Assembly: GCF_964275005.1 (NCBI RefSeq)
Contig: NC_092705.1
Location: forward strand, 6,374,641 to 6,438,640
DNA: 64,000 nucleotides
From: Diadema setosum
Lineage: Eukaryota; Echinodermata; Echinoidea; Diadematoida; Diadematidae
Reading direction: 5' to 3'
Part shown: piece by piece, positions 36,863-51,000 of the stretch
How positions within the stretch are numbered: the first letter of the stretch is position 1
How the letters are laid out: every line of letters starts with the position of its first letter
Made by a program: the position numbers and the translations under genes
Notes under the pieces: generated by a model
The model's input: only the letters and a program-made list of their open reading frames with translations
Databases searched by the model: none
What the model was told of the DNA's origin: nothing

Positions 36863-39800
36863 AGAAAGGAAGACGGTGAAGGCTGAATGAACAGGAAACT
36901 CATTAGAAAATTTATCAGAACAAGAGACGAAGTATGACGAGGACGCTCGCTCGCGTTGAAACATGCGTCGAACGTCAGACTGTTAGTAGTGTTAGACGCA
37001 AACAATAGCAACAAAAACAACAAAAACAGACAACACATTTATTATGGAAATGACATCGCGAGGACGTCAACACACACACACACACAAACACACAAACACA
37101 CGATCACACTCTGTGTGGGCGAGGTGACTATATACGACTTGGACGCCTCTGACGTTACTTTCGAGGAATGTTGGTATTTGACGTCCAGGGTTGTTTGGGA
37201 TGGGGCTTAAAGTGTCGGTAATGAAAAGCTTCTAGTGAGGCGAGGGATATAGGTATGAACCCCTGGAATAATAATCGGTAGGAGATACCCGGGTCTTGCC
37301 CCTTCCCTTCGACCCCTACCTCCACCCCCATCCGCCTCTTCCACCAACAATCTCCTCCTCCTCCTCCTCCCTCCTCCCTCTTATCCCCATCTCGCTCTTT
37401 CATACGTAGGAAGAAAGATTAGTGGAGAGAGGAAGAGAGGGGGAAGCGAGGGAGAGCGGTAATGATGTTAATTTGAGAATGCATGTACGTTTTCGTACCG
37501 AGTTCAAACGTTACTGAATTCTCCCTGCGCTATCATATGCGCAGTTGCACAATGATGAATCTTCACAAGAGCATAATCCGACGGTTCCTTATGTAAATTC
37601 TTTAGCATCTATACTGTCAACTAATGATACCATATCAGAATGTAATTTTGGAAGCAGAAATGAACCGATTCTCTACTATACGGTGGTCTTTCTGATACCT
37701 TTATGAAAGTTAGCTTATGGGAATCATGAGCAAACCTTACCCTGACTGAAAGAGGAAACCCCGGTTGAAGAAAATGATAGAATTTATAAGTTCATCATGA
37801 CAATCAATAATAATGGCCCTGTTAACTCTGGACCATGCAAGCCATATTGTGTTCTATTCTGATATGCCATCCATCACCTCAGAGAGAAATGTTATAAGTA
37901 ACATTAACCCCACAAATTAACGCTTTGTGACGACCCCAAATATATTTGCAAATGCACAAGATACGAAACACTGCTCCCCCCCAAAAAAAAAAACAAAAAA
38001 AAAAAAAAAACAGAAAAAGTCAGAGGCACATCCACCCACCGACGCCCGTCCCCAACCCCTTCCCCCACACACAAACTGATAGAAGGGTTTCATTGCAGAT
38101 GGTATCTTGAACAAAATAGAGCCGCATACAAAAAGTATTCATGTTTAATGTGTAATACTTTTTTTTTATTGTATCAAATTATAATATTGCATGTATTGTT
38201 CTGTCCTTGTTTGTACGTTATGCTTTTTCTTCAATAAAACATAAAAAATACATACTTTGACTTAAAAAGAAATGTATTTCTAAGATCGGCATAGGAAAAG
38301 GAATTGGCTGGTAAATCATGTAAGAGGTATGATGAATGAAACGTATTCCAGATGTAAACATCCCTGACGGTGAACAAGTATGATGATGATGATAAAAGTT
38401 ATATGGGGTTATAGCAACAAGTGCGGATAAAATCGATGAACTCTCTCTGAAATCCGAAAACGAAATTTAAACAATTCTTCAACATATCTATTTTTTGTGC
38501 TGCCAAGGAAATCGGTTTAATTTAAAGTAATTAAATGTTTATTCCCCTCTGTTTACATTAATTTATTGAAACACGTCGGTTAGATGATAAGTACATGTAT
38601 TAATTGTTGACTTTAAGCGTCATGTATATCAAATTTTGATGATGACTTTGAAGAACAATAGATGTGGAACCATATTTTAGGGTCATGTATGAAAACCAGC
38701 AATTTCATAAATTATGTTGATCCATATTATCACATTTTTAGGGAGGGGTTACTTCTCGTTTGTGCAATTCCAGTTTTAAAGCCTATGTGGTTTGATGGGA
38801 CCTGCAAGATAATAAACAAGTCTGCTTTTATGTAGACCTCGTCATGTTTCTTGATATTACTTTAATATCCCTACATTACTACATCACCGACCAGTATGTA
38901 ATTTCTATTTATGATACCATTCGATACTGTATTTATCATTTTGATGCAGCTTCATTTGAGAATTATGAGATAAATGACGTAAAACGATAATGTGAATTCA
39001 CAAAAGTGAATTTCGTCAGGATGTTTCCGAAGTTGTGTAAAAAAAAAAGTGCTTAAAATGAATGAGCAGCAACGTTTTTATGATTTTCTACTTGAATAAC
39101 TTCATGTAATGTGGATGTGAATTATGTTGAATGCCTGTCTCATAATGAATAAAGTACCACTGCAGAGGAAAAGAAGACTACAGATTTGAAGTTAGATTTT
39201 TAGGTTTTTGTTTACTCTTTCGACTCCCTCTTGGGGAATAGAAGTACAAACATGAGGTACAAAACAGCAATATAACAAATATTTGAATACAACATGCATA
39301 GATAAATTTAAAAAAAAGTCAAATAAATTCATAAATACAGTCTACAGATCAAAAGAAGATGGTTGCTTTACAACATCCTATCACCAAACATCGAGTGCGT
39401 ATATATGCCTAGCCTTATCTACACCGCCCCACCTCCTTGTCTACACTACATGAAGTGCATCAACTGTAATCTTTCTTTGATTTTTCACCAAATTCCACCA
39501 TATTAAGAATTGAGCCCCCACGTGCTGACCTTTCTTTTTCTTTCCTTTTCCTGTCAGCAGAGACATTATCATGAGCTCCCTCGTAGAGATGCTATATAAG
39601 TTTTAAAAATAAAAGCGTTTGATCTGCCTTTATAATATCGCTTGATTTGATCTCAGTAAATCAGTTTTTGATAGGGCCCCAATTGTCATAACAACAACAA
39701 CCTCATCATAAGGCACGCAAATTCTTTTTTTTCCCCCAACTTTTAGAATTTAAAAGGTGCAATGACAGTAAAACGTTTTATGGTTTTGATCTGTTTTGTT

Positions 39801-42300
39801 TGTTTGTTTGTTTGTTTTTGTTTTTTATTTTGGTTGGGGTTCAATATTGTATTCCCTGGCTCCACTGAGAAAAAGAAGGAAAACATTGCTGACACAAAAT
39901 AGAGCAGTTAATCCCTGATAACCTTTAATGATAAGCAGACTGCATGTAATGGCTCGCGTCTCGGCGAGACTGCCGGCGCGGCGTCGTGTTGAGAACACGT
40001 CTTGTCGATAATGTCGCCCCCTACGTGGAAAGATGACGAGAGAGGGAACGAATGCGTCGAACCTCCAATGGCGACAGAAGGGACAGGCGTGCGGAGGGAG
40101 CGGAAAAGACGTCAACTACAGACGTCTTTCAAGAAAATATGGAGAGATGGCGGGGAAAAATATCCACGGACAAACAAAAACTGACAACATAATTGACGAT
40201 GTAATGTGATGAAGTTATTCCCATTGGTACGTGAAGAAAAAAAAGAGAGAGATAACATCACATTCATCATTAATTTTTATTCGTCAGCTGAGATCAGCTA
40301 TCATGTCAATATTTAGTTTATATTCTTCTCTCTGTATACACACAAGATATATAGAGAATATATATATTCTCTATATTATATACATAAGATATATAGAGAA
40401 TAGATATACAGTATTATAATGTGCAGAATAAAATAGAGTCATCTTCTTTAATTTCGTAATTAATCATGTCGACCCTGAAGAAGACGTGTGTATGCGTCGA
40501 AAATTTTGTTTGAATAAATGGCACTGTTGGACTAAAATACCCTACTTCGTCATAAACATATCAGAAGATTGTATTTGCGCATTGTGGAATTATACTTCAT
40601 CACGTAAACTTCATTCCGATATTTTAGTCTGGGATATATATCTTAGATTAAGCGGGATTCGATATACAAAATTAAATCAAATCACGGTTAACACTTTTTA
40701 ATGTCAACATACAAAACCCACTTTTTAACTTCGACCCTGGGCTTAACACTGTGAGAAATCACGTCTGGACAAATAGTTTTAACTGCGCCCCTCAAAGCAG
40801 AACAATATCTGTATCCATATGTAGTACTATTTTGCCTATATCTCTATTTGTCTATTTATTTATTTGTCATTTATCTAAACAGCTTGATTCCGCCTTTTCC
40901 ATTGTTGTAATTTACAAAAGGGCTGAGAAAAATATTATGACTAATAAAGCTCTAGTCAGTTTGTTGTTGTTGTTGCTTGAAAGAAACAAAGTGGGATCTA
41001 TTTCTCGTGGGCTGGGCACAGCAACAGTGCATGGAGCTTGCCCGTTGCTGCTATGGCAAATGTGATCATTGTATATACTCGCAATTGTCGGTGGAATGGA
41101 ACCCAAGTGTGATCAATTGCGACTAGCAAACGTGATCAGACGGCGCCTAATCCCAACCTTTCCGTTGATACCACAGCAGGATCTTTATGACGACACAGAC
41201 AGGTATAATTCAAAATTCAAAACTCCGGTGCATTATTCGTAATACATAGTACGAACAAATCAGTAACTGGGTGGAGACGCCTGTAGTGGTAAATCAACCG
41301 CGACAATTTGCTCAACTCCGTTATTATTGTTATTATTAATATTAATTTCTTTGCTTACAGATTCGCGAGTAAACACACTCTAAAGGCTCCCTCCTTCCCC
41401 CTCCCCCCCCCCCCCCCCCCCGTCCGTCCGTCTGTGGTATTCTTAGAGAAGCGGTAGCGGATACTATGATGTTGCGAACATTTTGCAAATAAGATATTTT
41501 TGCGTGTATACTGCTAATCGACATTTCGTTTCCGTCTTCTTGTCTTTGTTTTGGTTTGTTTTGTTTTGCTTTGTTTTGTTTTTTACCTGGAATATGGGAA
41601 TGCAGTTGCGTATACTTCTGGTCAAATAATAAAGTTGTTGACACAAAGTTCCTCTTACAATTATTGACTTGACGTGTAACACGGAAACAAAATCTCGCCA
41701 TGCCGTCTGGGTGAAAGACAACCTTGACTTCAGCCAGAGATGCGGCAAGGAGACAATACCAAGAAATCGATAGCAAAGACGCAATAGTTCCGCGAAGGTC
41801 TTTGCGACTTCTTTCGGGGGAGGGTGTGTGCTACTATTGCCCGGCAGAATAGGCACGCGGTGTTGAAAGTGCCAGAGATTTGGGCAGTATAGCGCCGATA
41901 CCAGTCGCGCGTGGTAGCACTACCAGAATACGGAGCGGGGTATCTATTCCAATCCCACGGAGCACGTCAAGCAAGGGCAGTTCTCCGTGTGCGGTGGAAT
42001 CAATGCTTGCCTGGTTTCTTTTCAACACGATTTTTGTTCTCGCTCCAACTAAAAATCCGCCCACAGCACTGTGTGCAATCCACCAGAGCGGCAAACGTGC
42101 ACGCCAAACTTATGAAGACTCCCTACAACATTTGGATACCACCGGGCATCATAATTTACGAGTTAGCAGCGTCGTGTAATAGTGTGGGAGCAGAAACTTT
42201 ATCTCGCGTAAATTTGTATCATGACAATTCCCATTTCTTAGCGCAGTTTGGATATTCTGCCTGTGCTTCGTGTGTAAACTTTTGTCCAAGAACAGTCTGA
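36863..42300. other. Intergenic stretch upstream of the PRKX-like gene
   Basis: No exon recognised. Contains CA repeats (37070-37102), a CTC run (37350-37380), A/C runs (37975-38011), a TATATAGAGAATATATATA palindrome (40346-40400) and C runs (41399-41422). Confidence 0.5.
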
Positions 42301-42839
42301 GGTTGTGTACACAACAAACTTTCTCGTCATGATGAAAACTGGCTGTTCGTGATGAAAACTGGCTCGTTCTTCTGAAGAGATAGAGGAGGGGTATCCGGGT
42401 GCTCCGTGACGCGACAGATCCCTTACCCGTGCGGGAAAGCGGCTTAGCGGGAATTGCTCTATATTGTTTGTTTTCATCATCGCGGCCACGATCATTTTTC
42501 TGTTTTTGGCCATGCTGTATACATTTGACGTTTCCGTGGGAAGTTAACCCAGGGAGCTAGCCTTGTTCTTTCCCGGAGTTTTGTGGGAGGATGGGATGTA
42601 AACACTCAGTCCTCTCTGTCTCCGTGTGATATGCACTTGGTTCATTGAACTCTTTGGCAGCCAACCCCAGCACCAGCAGACCAGACAGCTTCAGGAAGTG
42701 ATGTGAATATGATGATATGATATCGAAATGCAGCCCGTGCGGAATGGGAAAACAAAGTCGTACTGGCAGATCACAATCGACTGTCAAAGCTCTTTCTAAC
42801 TAGACACAAGTTCACGAGTTTGGAGGAATATCTGGACCA

Positions 42840-43059
42840 TGAATAGCAGTTGTGGTGCCGCTGGTGTTGGTGCGCGATGCCGCGTCTAGGTTTGACTTGA
42901 GACGACAAAATCTTTGGATCCTTTTCCATCTTTCCTACTCTCTATTTCTCGCTTTCCCCCCTCTTTCTCTATATATATATCTTCCTCGGCCTCTTCCTCT
43001 TTTACCTTACATCCCTGTGGATTTTACTTTGGAAAATAAAGAAAGCAGTGTCCGTTATC
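42840..43059 (+). promoter_or_regulatory. Probable 5' UTR and core promoter of the PRKX-like gene
   Basis: The stretch before the ATG at 43060 is pyrimidine-rich. It contains a TATA-like alternation at 42971-42980, about 80 bp before the start codon. A transcription start near 43005 would fit, but the TATA-like run could also be a simple repeat. No upstream ORF covers it convincingly. Inference only. Confidence 0.3.
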
Positions 43060-43210
43060 ATGGCTTCCAGTCGAATTTCGAAAGGACGGAATTTAAAGAA
43101 GAGCGGTTCTAGCAGCAAACTCAAGGACTTGCCACCCCCACCTCCCGGGTCCAACAACAACGACCACAGAAAATACGATCTGTCCGACTTGGAACTACTC
43201 AAAACTGTCG
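43060..43210 (+). CDS. PRKX: PRKX-like gene, coding exon 1
   Basis: ATG at 43060 (context TTATCATGG). It encodes 50 residues plus one base: MASSRISKGR, a serine/lysine-rich stretch, PPPPPG, then the start of the kinase domain (YDLSDLELLKTV). Donor GTCG|GTAGGT at 43210/43211. The open frame continues as intron to 43422 without homology, which supports the donor. An in-frame GTG 12 nt upstream is less likely than the ATG. Confidence 0.85.
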
Positions 43211-46200
43211 GTAGGTATTTTATCATCACATCATGGATGGGGAAAGAACGGGGACACTGGCACAGCGGTGTCCCTCGCTTGACCCAGATTTGTGGAAATA
43301 TGTTATTTCGACTGCAGTTCTTGCTTTCCAAGGCTGGATTCCGAAGACTCGTCTGTGTGGTATGCCCCAAGCCAAGCTGGCTGAACCATATTTTGTGCGC
43401 GTGTATGCCATGCCTGCGTTGAGACTGTCTTGTATGATACCATGGCATTGGTGTTGGTGCTAGCAGGGAGATGTAGTACACTAGTAATAGAGCTAAGAGA
43501 ATGATCTTTCAGCATGTTCAGTGCTCAAATGTATGCATTTTCTGTTTGTTTCCGTGAATACTTTTTTTATGTTTTTTTTTTCTTTTGTGTCAAATTGAGT
43601 ATAGCACTATACAATCTATGTGAATTGTGGATTCATTGCATGGCTTACCACAAAAGTTAAATTGGATGTAAATATGCTCATATACTCACACTGTATACCT
43701 CTTGTAACACATTTATTTACATTTTCAAAACTTATGTGGTATATGTCTGTTGCACTGTATGATTGGTCTCAATTCCCTTTGTGCATTCAACTAAAACTCT
43801 GTACAACAGGATTATTCAAAAGGAATTTAATTACCATACTTCTCAATCTATTTACATACAAATCATTAATCCTGATTCACATTAATATATCATAACTTAT
43901 TACAGGTACAAAATTGTCATTATAATTATTCAAACTAAATAGATTGTTTCATGGTATAGAAGGCAGATGTGCAGGGAAAATGCGGCAAAAGTTTGCAGCA
44001 GACTTGAAACTTACTGATCAAAGGGCAAATCCAGTCCAAACAAGTTGGTCTGATATAAAAAGAGTAAAATCTTACAAGTTCAATGGTAAAAATTTGAAAT
44101 CTGATGAAAAATAAGGAAGTTATGACATTCTGAAGTTTTGCTAATTTCTGCAAAACAGTTCTCGTACAGTGGATATGAATATGCAAATGAGTGAGCTAAC
44201 CATATCATAACCTCACAATTTTCCATTAAAGGGAAGGTAAACCCAAAGAGCAATGTGGATTGAGTGAAAGCAGCAACATTAGTAGAACACATCAGTGAAA
44301 GTTTGAGGAAAATCGAACAATCGATGCAAAAGTTATGAATTTTTAAAGTTTTGGTGTTGGAACCGCTGGATGAGGAGACTACTAGAGGATATGACGTATG
44401 AGTGGACAACAATACAAAGAAAATATAAAGGAAATTCAACAAAAATTCACTTTTCTAGAATTATGAAAGAGCAATGGACCAACCTCTTTCAGAAAGCAGA
44501 GGGAATAATTGCTACCCTTTACATTTGTCAATATCAAGTTGATGGAATTTGTAATTTTCGTGAAAAATGGATTTTTGTAGAATTTTCTTTATGTTTTCTT
44601 GGTATTGTTGTCCACTCATACGTCATAACCTCTAGTAGTCTCCTCATCCAGCGGTTCCATCACCAAAACTTTAAAAATTCATAACTTTTGCATCGATTGT
44701 CCGATTTTCTTCAAACTTTCACTGATGTGTTCTACTAATGTTGCTGCTTTCACTCAATCCACATTGCTTTTGGGGTTTATCTTCCCTTTAATCGTGTACA
44801 AAAAATGATGAAAATTCAATATTTCTGTCATTGAAGTTTAAAACATGATGTTTTTCCTGGTTGAATAACTTCAGAATAGTAATTAGTTAGATATACCAGG
44901 ATTTGAGCCTCGGGCATACTTGCATTTGAATGAAAAACTGGAATTTTCAAAATTTTATGTTCAAACTATATATGGCAAGTTGTGAGGGTATGACATGCTT
45001 ACTTTGCCATTTGCATATGCATATTTACTGTTCAAGAACTGTTTCCTTAAAAATTAGTGAAAATTCAAAATGTCCTAACTTCCTTATTTTTCACCCGATT
45101 TCGTCGAAATTGTACAGTTGAACTCATAGTATTTTACTCTTTCTTATCAGACTAACTTTTATTTTGACTGGATTTCCCCTTTAAGTATTGCTGTCATCGC
45201 ATGCACAGAATGACTGATTCATATGATCGAGGGGGAATTCTCATTGACCGAGCTACAATGGTTTGATGAGCTGAAGGCCCTATTAGTGCAATAGACCAAA
45301 AGTCTGATTGACTAAGTTATTTTACAAATCATAGTAAAAGACTAATCTTGTGTGTCTATAGCCGCTAATAGCTACACACGGTACACAAATCAGATGAGAT
45401 CATTAAAAAAAAATATGATGCAGATAATAAAAGCATCATTCGGAATGCTTGCCTGGCCATTCCACATGAGCCCATACCCCCTTACACTCCCACACCACAC
45501 ACCTGCTTTAACCCTTTGAGTGCCCTCACACTTTGTTGAACTTGGCCATGCTTTTTTCATCAGCTTTCGGTAAGCTCTCCAAACTTGACCTAGTTTCAGA
45601 TTATAGAGCCCACTTGGGCGTAGCAATAGTGTCACAATGGTGATGTAATAAGGATTAGGGGGGATTTGGGGGTTAGGTAATTTTTTCATTGACAATTCAG
45701 TCCTTCAAGTGGAAGGCTATGGTGATGTAATGGGGATTATTGGGGGGGGGGGGGGCTAGGGGGTTAGGTAATTTTGTCATTGACAATAAGTTTCCAAACA
45801 ATTCTTGTGCCACTTGACTGGAGAAAGCACTCCAGCATGCCTGCCAATCTGCATAGAAAGGCACAGTATTGGATGAGGTGAGAATTCAGCTTTTAACTGG
45901 TTTTGTTTTGTTTGTTTTTTTGCAAGATACTTTGAAACCACTTTCTAAAATGTTAAAGAGCATACAATTCTAAGAGGAATTCAAAATTCATCTGATGAAA
46001 ATAAGTTTTGAAATGGCAGAGATGTCCAAAAACAAAGTAAAACAGAATAATCATAATAAAAGTGGTTCCCACCTTTTATTAGAACTGCCTTGTTTTGAAT
46101 ATCTCAGCCATTTCAAAACCAATTTGCATCAAATAAACTTTGAATTCCTCTTAGAATTATGTGCTCTTTCATATTTCATAAGTGTCTCGTGTTATCTAAA

Positions 46201-48083
46201 AAATCATCATAAAAAAAACATTGGCAACCTGAAGCCCCATCTCAGCCACAACTGCACCATTAATTTAAAGTGGCTCAATCATGAAATGATTATGATTCTT
46301 ATCTCTCAAAAGAGTGAGTGGTGATTTTAGAATACACACACATATTATATTATCTGAAGGAAGACTTTGAAATGACATTGTGAGTGCAGATCAAAGGATG
46401 CACTTTGTGCCAAAGTTTGACTTGCATTAATTCATCCCCATTCATCCCTTGTGATTGGCTGAAAAGCCAATTTACTGTGCATTATTTAGATTATATTGCG
46501 CTTGTCAATCACAGCGAGAGGATGCATTATTATACCTCAACTGTCTTGATATATGAAATTTCAATTTTTCATTATTTTCTCATGTTGATTTGTATATTTT
46601 ATCATGAACTGTCAGTGTTTTGAAGAAGAATATTTGTAATGAATATGAAATATTTGCATGCAAGACACAGAGGGTACATGTATCTCCTATATTTTGTAAA
46701 TTAATTTTTCAACATCAAACATTTGGTTTGCTGGAGCAGCAAAGGCTTTCTAAGATACTTATAGAATTTAATAACAAAAATTGTAAAGTAGAATCTTCAA
46801 AATAGATTTTCTGTGACAGAATATTTTAATGATGAACATGCATTCCATCTATGGGATAAGTCTTTATTTCAAGACCTCTGAGAAGTAATTGCTAGGTTTT
46901 ATCATTTGCCATCATCTAAATTTAGAGATTTCTTTAGAATTATTTGCTCTGTCAACTTGTGTGAGTGTTTTGTGTGGTACTACCAGACATAACACTCACA
47001 TGGTACATATGTATGTTGTCTGAAATCTGTCACTGGCTATAAAGGTTGCAGTACTTTAAACTATCATAATTCCATAACTTTCTTGTTTTTACCTGATTTT
47101 CATTTTGCTGTTTGTTTGACTTCACCACAGGTATCATCAATTTCAACTTGGTATAGAGTCTCCACTTTGAAATACATTGTATATGCATTTTGTTTTTCCT
47201 TTGCAGCGTGAATATGATTTTTTTTTTTAATAAATCCTGAAAGAATGACACAAGAGATATTTTTTGGAAGGTTGCCCTGTCTTGCAAAACACTAAGATCT
47301 TCTAACTTTGACTGAGCTGAGTTTCTGTTACACCAATACACTTTTGTGTAATTATCAAATTGCCTATTTTCTTCTATTTCCTCTTATTCTACCATTTCTT
47401 AAAGGCATAATATGAAACAAAACCCAGCTTTAGTGCTTCAAAATAGTTCTAAAATGTGAGTTAGGAATAGAAACAACCAATGCAAACATTTGAATCAGTA
47501 CATACATGTATAATTAATATTAAGTATTGTTAAAAATTAAAAAATGTGAACAATAGTTATAATGAAAATGTTTCTAGAATAAACTGTCTACAGTTATGGT
47601 TTATTCAGAAAAATAGTGATATCTCCTTCATATATTATAGGCTTTATTGCAAAATTTTTGCATGGTAGGATGTTTTGTGATACAACTGACCTACACAATT
47701 GTATGCATCAGATGTGATTTCTCGAACATTTTTTACATCACTGCTCCCAAAGGTAAACTGTACCTTTAATACATTGCTATCTTGGCAAGTGGAAGAAATA
47801 TCTCATTAATGTATATGTCCTGTCTGGATAACAACTTAGTTTTACTTCAACTCTTTGTTCACCACCTCCCCCCCCCCCCCCCCCAAAAAAAAAAAAAAAA
47901 AAAAAAATGTATAGGCACAGGGACATTTGGTCGAGTGTTGTTGACACGGGACAAGCGAACCAAGGATTACATGGCGTTAAAGGTACTCACAATAGCCGAC
48001 ATCATCAAGCTAAAACAGGAGGACCACGTACGAGATGAGAAAGCCATACTCAGCATCATCAACCACCCTTTCATCATCAAGTT
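43060..48083 (+). CDS. PRKX: PRKX-like cAMP-dependent protein kinase catalytic subunit, 5' part (exons 1-2)
   Basis: Exons 43060-43210 and 47915-48083 join in phase 1 to give 106 residues plus two bases of codon 107. The N-terminus is basic and serine-rich, followed by a proline run and YDLSDLELLKTV. Then comes the glycine loop GTGTFGRV (residues 51-58), ALKVL with the ATP-binding lysine at about 73, IIKLKQEDHVRDEKAIL with the alpha-C glutamate at about 92, and HPFIIKL. The KLKQE-HV stretch and DFxxLxTVGTGTFGRV spacing match PRKX better than PKA-alpha/beta. PRKX is a cytosolic and nuclear Ser/Thr kinase regulated by PKA regulatory subunits. The remaining catalytic and activation-loop exons were not found before 64000, so the gene is cut by the window edge. 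Confidence 0.85.
44226..44791. mobile_element. Family A palindromic element in PRKX-like intron 1
   Basis: Ends TTAAAGGGAAGGTAAACCC and GGGTTTATCTTCCCTTTAA. Very similar to the copy at 24754 along its whole length. Confidence 0.85.
45856..46266. mobile_element. Family B palindromic MITE in PRKX-like intron 1
   Basis: Left arm GAAAGGCACAGTATTGG..., centre GTGGTTCCCACC, right arm TCAGCCATTTCAAAACCAAT. Ends are degraded. Confidence 0.75.
47399..47769 (-). mobile_element. Family C element, inverted, 145 bp before PRKX-like exon 2
   Basis: The reverse complement of the 30976 copy: starts TTAAAGGCATAATATG and ends GGTAAACTGTACCTTTAA. Confidence 0.8.
47868..47907 (+). repeat. C17-A23 homopolymer pair at the exon 2 acceptor
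   Basis: Seventeen C then twenty-three A immediately before TGTATAG|exon. The pyrimidine tract is pushed about 30 nt away from the AG. Confidence 0.9.
47915..48083 (+). CDS. PRKX: PRKX-like gene, exon 2 (glycine loop to alpha-C)
   Basis: 169 nt encoding residues 51-106 plus two bases. Holds GTGTFGRVLLTRDKRTKDYM, the ALK lysine and the alpha-C helix. Acceptor TGTATAG|GC at 47914/47915; donor TT|GTAAGT at 48083/48084, an almost ideal donor. The acceptor is odd: a 17-C run and a 23-A run come just before it. Confidence 0.88.
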
Positions 48084-51000
48084 GTAAGTATCACTGAGCA
48101 TTGGTTGAAATTTTATTGGTTCAAATTTTGTTAATTTTTGATTTCAGAATTGAAAATCATGTGGAGGAATGTTTCACTGACGCTGGACCTGGGACCCCTC
48201 GTGAAAAGTAAAAGGAGAACAAATCAAAAAGATACAGAAACCCACACATAGATGGTGTCAATATTCGTCACAAGAATCGTACGCCAAAAAAAAAAAAAGC
48301 TTAACAACAACAACAACATTTAGAAGACTTAACATCTTCAAACAATCTTTGCCGATTGAGTTGATAACTCTTTATTTATTTAATCATTATTTATTTATTT
48401 ATTTATCTATTGATTGATTGATTTATTTATTTATTTAAAATATGGCTAGAAACATCTTCACTACAAACACAAGACAGTGATTTGCTGATTAATGATATCT
48501 TGGCACAAACCGGAGCCTGTTTTTGGTGCTGGTGATGCTTCGCACCTGTAGTACTGAGTCAACTCTGATGGATGTTTTCTGTTTGTGTTATTTCCGCAGG
48601 ATTAAGTGGGCACTTGTCACCAGGAGGCTAAGCCTCTTTACCCTCTTACATGTCTTTTCTCAAGTATCCATTCAAGAGATGGACAAACACTGGAACTTGC
48701 TCTGGAGTCCACACCATCACAATTTTTTAAAGAGAGTGAGAGAGAGGAGGAACTCTTTTCCCTTCCATTGATAAATAATACAGAGTGGGTCCCATTAGTA
48801 GGTTTAGAAGATTATGCTTTTTACAGTTTTTTTTTTTTGTTTGTTTAATGTTTTCCAGGTCATTTTTAAGCCCACAGTCTTCTGAAACACATTTTGATTA
48901 TGATTACTTCATGCAGAAAAAGTAGTGAAACACTTTATGAAAGCTTGAGGAAAGTTGGTCAGCCCCTTCAAAATTTGAGAACTTTTCAGGATGTGATGTG
49001 TTACCTGCCTCTCTTGACAGGACCTCCACAAACATGTTTTGATGTTAGAATCTAGTCTGATTCTCCTCAAACGTGAACTCACTTATTTCATCAATCTTTT
49101 CTGCACGCTGAATCGGCACTATATTTAACTTCCCCTCAAGCCTCTTATAAGTAATGAGAAATGCATACCATGTCAGTATGTGACATCATTTTTTGTTGAA
49201 TCACTAATATTAGCATTCTTAAAATGATTAAAAAAATATGATTTTTGTCATCATCATCATTTGTTACTTAACTCAGGGATGTGAGAGTTCAGATTTAAAA
49301 CTTTGTTACTCTGCCCAAAACCCACTTTTCAGGCCTTTTTACAGTTAAAAAAACAAAATTTAAATGTACAAATTTTAATGCACTTCTGTCTTTTCTTCAT
49401 TGGTTTCAAATTTTTTTCAGACTTTTTTTTTTTGCAAATACTCTCACAACCCTGTTGAATGCTGTGCTGTTTTGTCTTCCATTACATTATTTAAGCATTA
49501 CTTGCTTACTTTAAAGTTAGGTTTGATCACTGGAAATAGATAATTTGAATTATATAGAGAGTAGATTTGATCATCTGCAAGGCTTTACAGAGTTCAGTTT
49601 CGTCTTAATTGCATTTAAATGTTAGAAAGATCCTAATTACATGGTAGCAACAGTCCAGTAAATCTGTGCTTTGAACCACTGCACTGTATTATAGTATCAG
49701 CAATGTAGTTGTAGTTGACCTGATTTAAATTTTAGTTGGGCTTGGGGCAGAGTTTAAGTAAACCTTGGACAAGCAAAGGGTTAACAAACAGTGTTTTGTA
49801 CTTGATTTTAAATGTAGGTCCTTTCTAGGCAATGGGGCACTCTTTAAAGAACTTCTTCTTTTTCTTCTTCTTTATTTCCTTCATGCCAGCCCAAATTCCA
49901 CCAAAGCTTTACTCGTAGATGACATTTACTTGCAGACACATTGAGTGTTAAAGAAAATGAAAGCATGTCCAGCCTTCCCGCCGTTTGCTTTTGTCGAATT
50001 TGACAGCTTATGGGATGTCTCTGTGCTACTTCGTTGTGAAAAGGGTTGCTTTTTACCAGGCAAATATGACTGGAACAGCATGAATTGATAAATTACCTCT
50101 TGGGCTGGCTTTTCTGGAGGCAATGTGCCCACGTTTGTTCAGGACTCATACAATCAACAGCAAATAATGAAGCAAGACCTCTTTGAAGGGGTAAATGGAA
50201 ATCTATCAGTGGTTTCGGTCACCATCATCATGTCTGGTTGTGGTTATTATTATTTTGTTCTTTCTTCCATCCTTTCCAGTGGAATTAATGGATTTATTTT
50301 TCTTTGATAAGTCTTAAATTGAGGTGGGTTGTGTATCATTAACCAATTATGGAATCCCAGGGGGTATATTACCATGAATATAGGTCCACACATAATATGC
50401 CCTCTACAGGGACAAAGTTTGTTGGGCAAGGACAGTAGGAAAAAGGACACTCCCTATCCAAATCAAAGGACAGTCACTGCTTGTGACTATTAGCAATGCA
50501 GGTCATTTTGGAAGGAATAATGATTTCATTTTAGTCTGTCATGAAGTAGAATACAGAGATTGCCACAAAACATACACAAAAAGGTCCAGAGTTTGTTGAA
50601 AGCTAGGTCTCTATCTGGGGATCGAACAATTCATTGATTTTTCTGAAGGTATGTAAATTGTATAGGTCACTCTATATAGATGATCTATATTAGCACAGAG
50701 ATTGCCGTGGCTTAGGCCTTTTTTTTTTTTTTGTTAGTCTGCTGCAAACTAATCCAAATGCACTGTTGTAATGGTTTATGTAGTTCCTTCTGCTGTTTTG
50801 TCTACATGTTTGATCACAATGAGTATTCAACTTTGATTTGTAAATTATTCAGTTTTGTCACCTGAAGCCCGTTGAGGACGGGGCTGATATTGCTACAACA
50901 CGCATTTCCTATAGACGCTTAATGTATGCCCGAGTATACTCGGGACTCATCTTCAATGGGTTCAGTTTCTTCCACTTCTTGTTTTTACTCAGATTTTGAC

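Larger units (their letters stand above)
43211..47914 (+). other. Intron 1 of the PRKX-like gene
   Basis: 4.7 kb between donor 43211 and acceptor 47914. It contains one complete family A palindrome (44226-44791), a dispersed repeat at about 45530-45840, a family B copy (45856-46266) and an inverted family C copy (47399-47769). No additional coding sequence was recognised. Confidence 0.8.

Noticed and set aside
40002..40184. Plus-strand 60-codon basic ORF
   Set aside because: Charged low-complexity peptide with no recognised homology and no supporting splice donor.
42238..42513. Minus-strand 91-codon ORF near the kinase promoter
   Set aside because: No domain, crosses a 20-bp tandem duplication (GATGAAAACTGGCT) and lies in the presumed promoter region.
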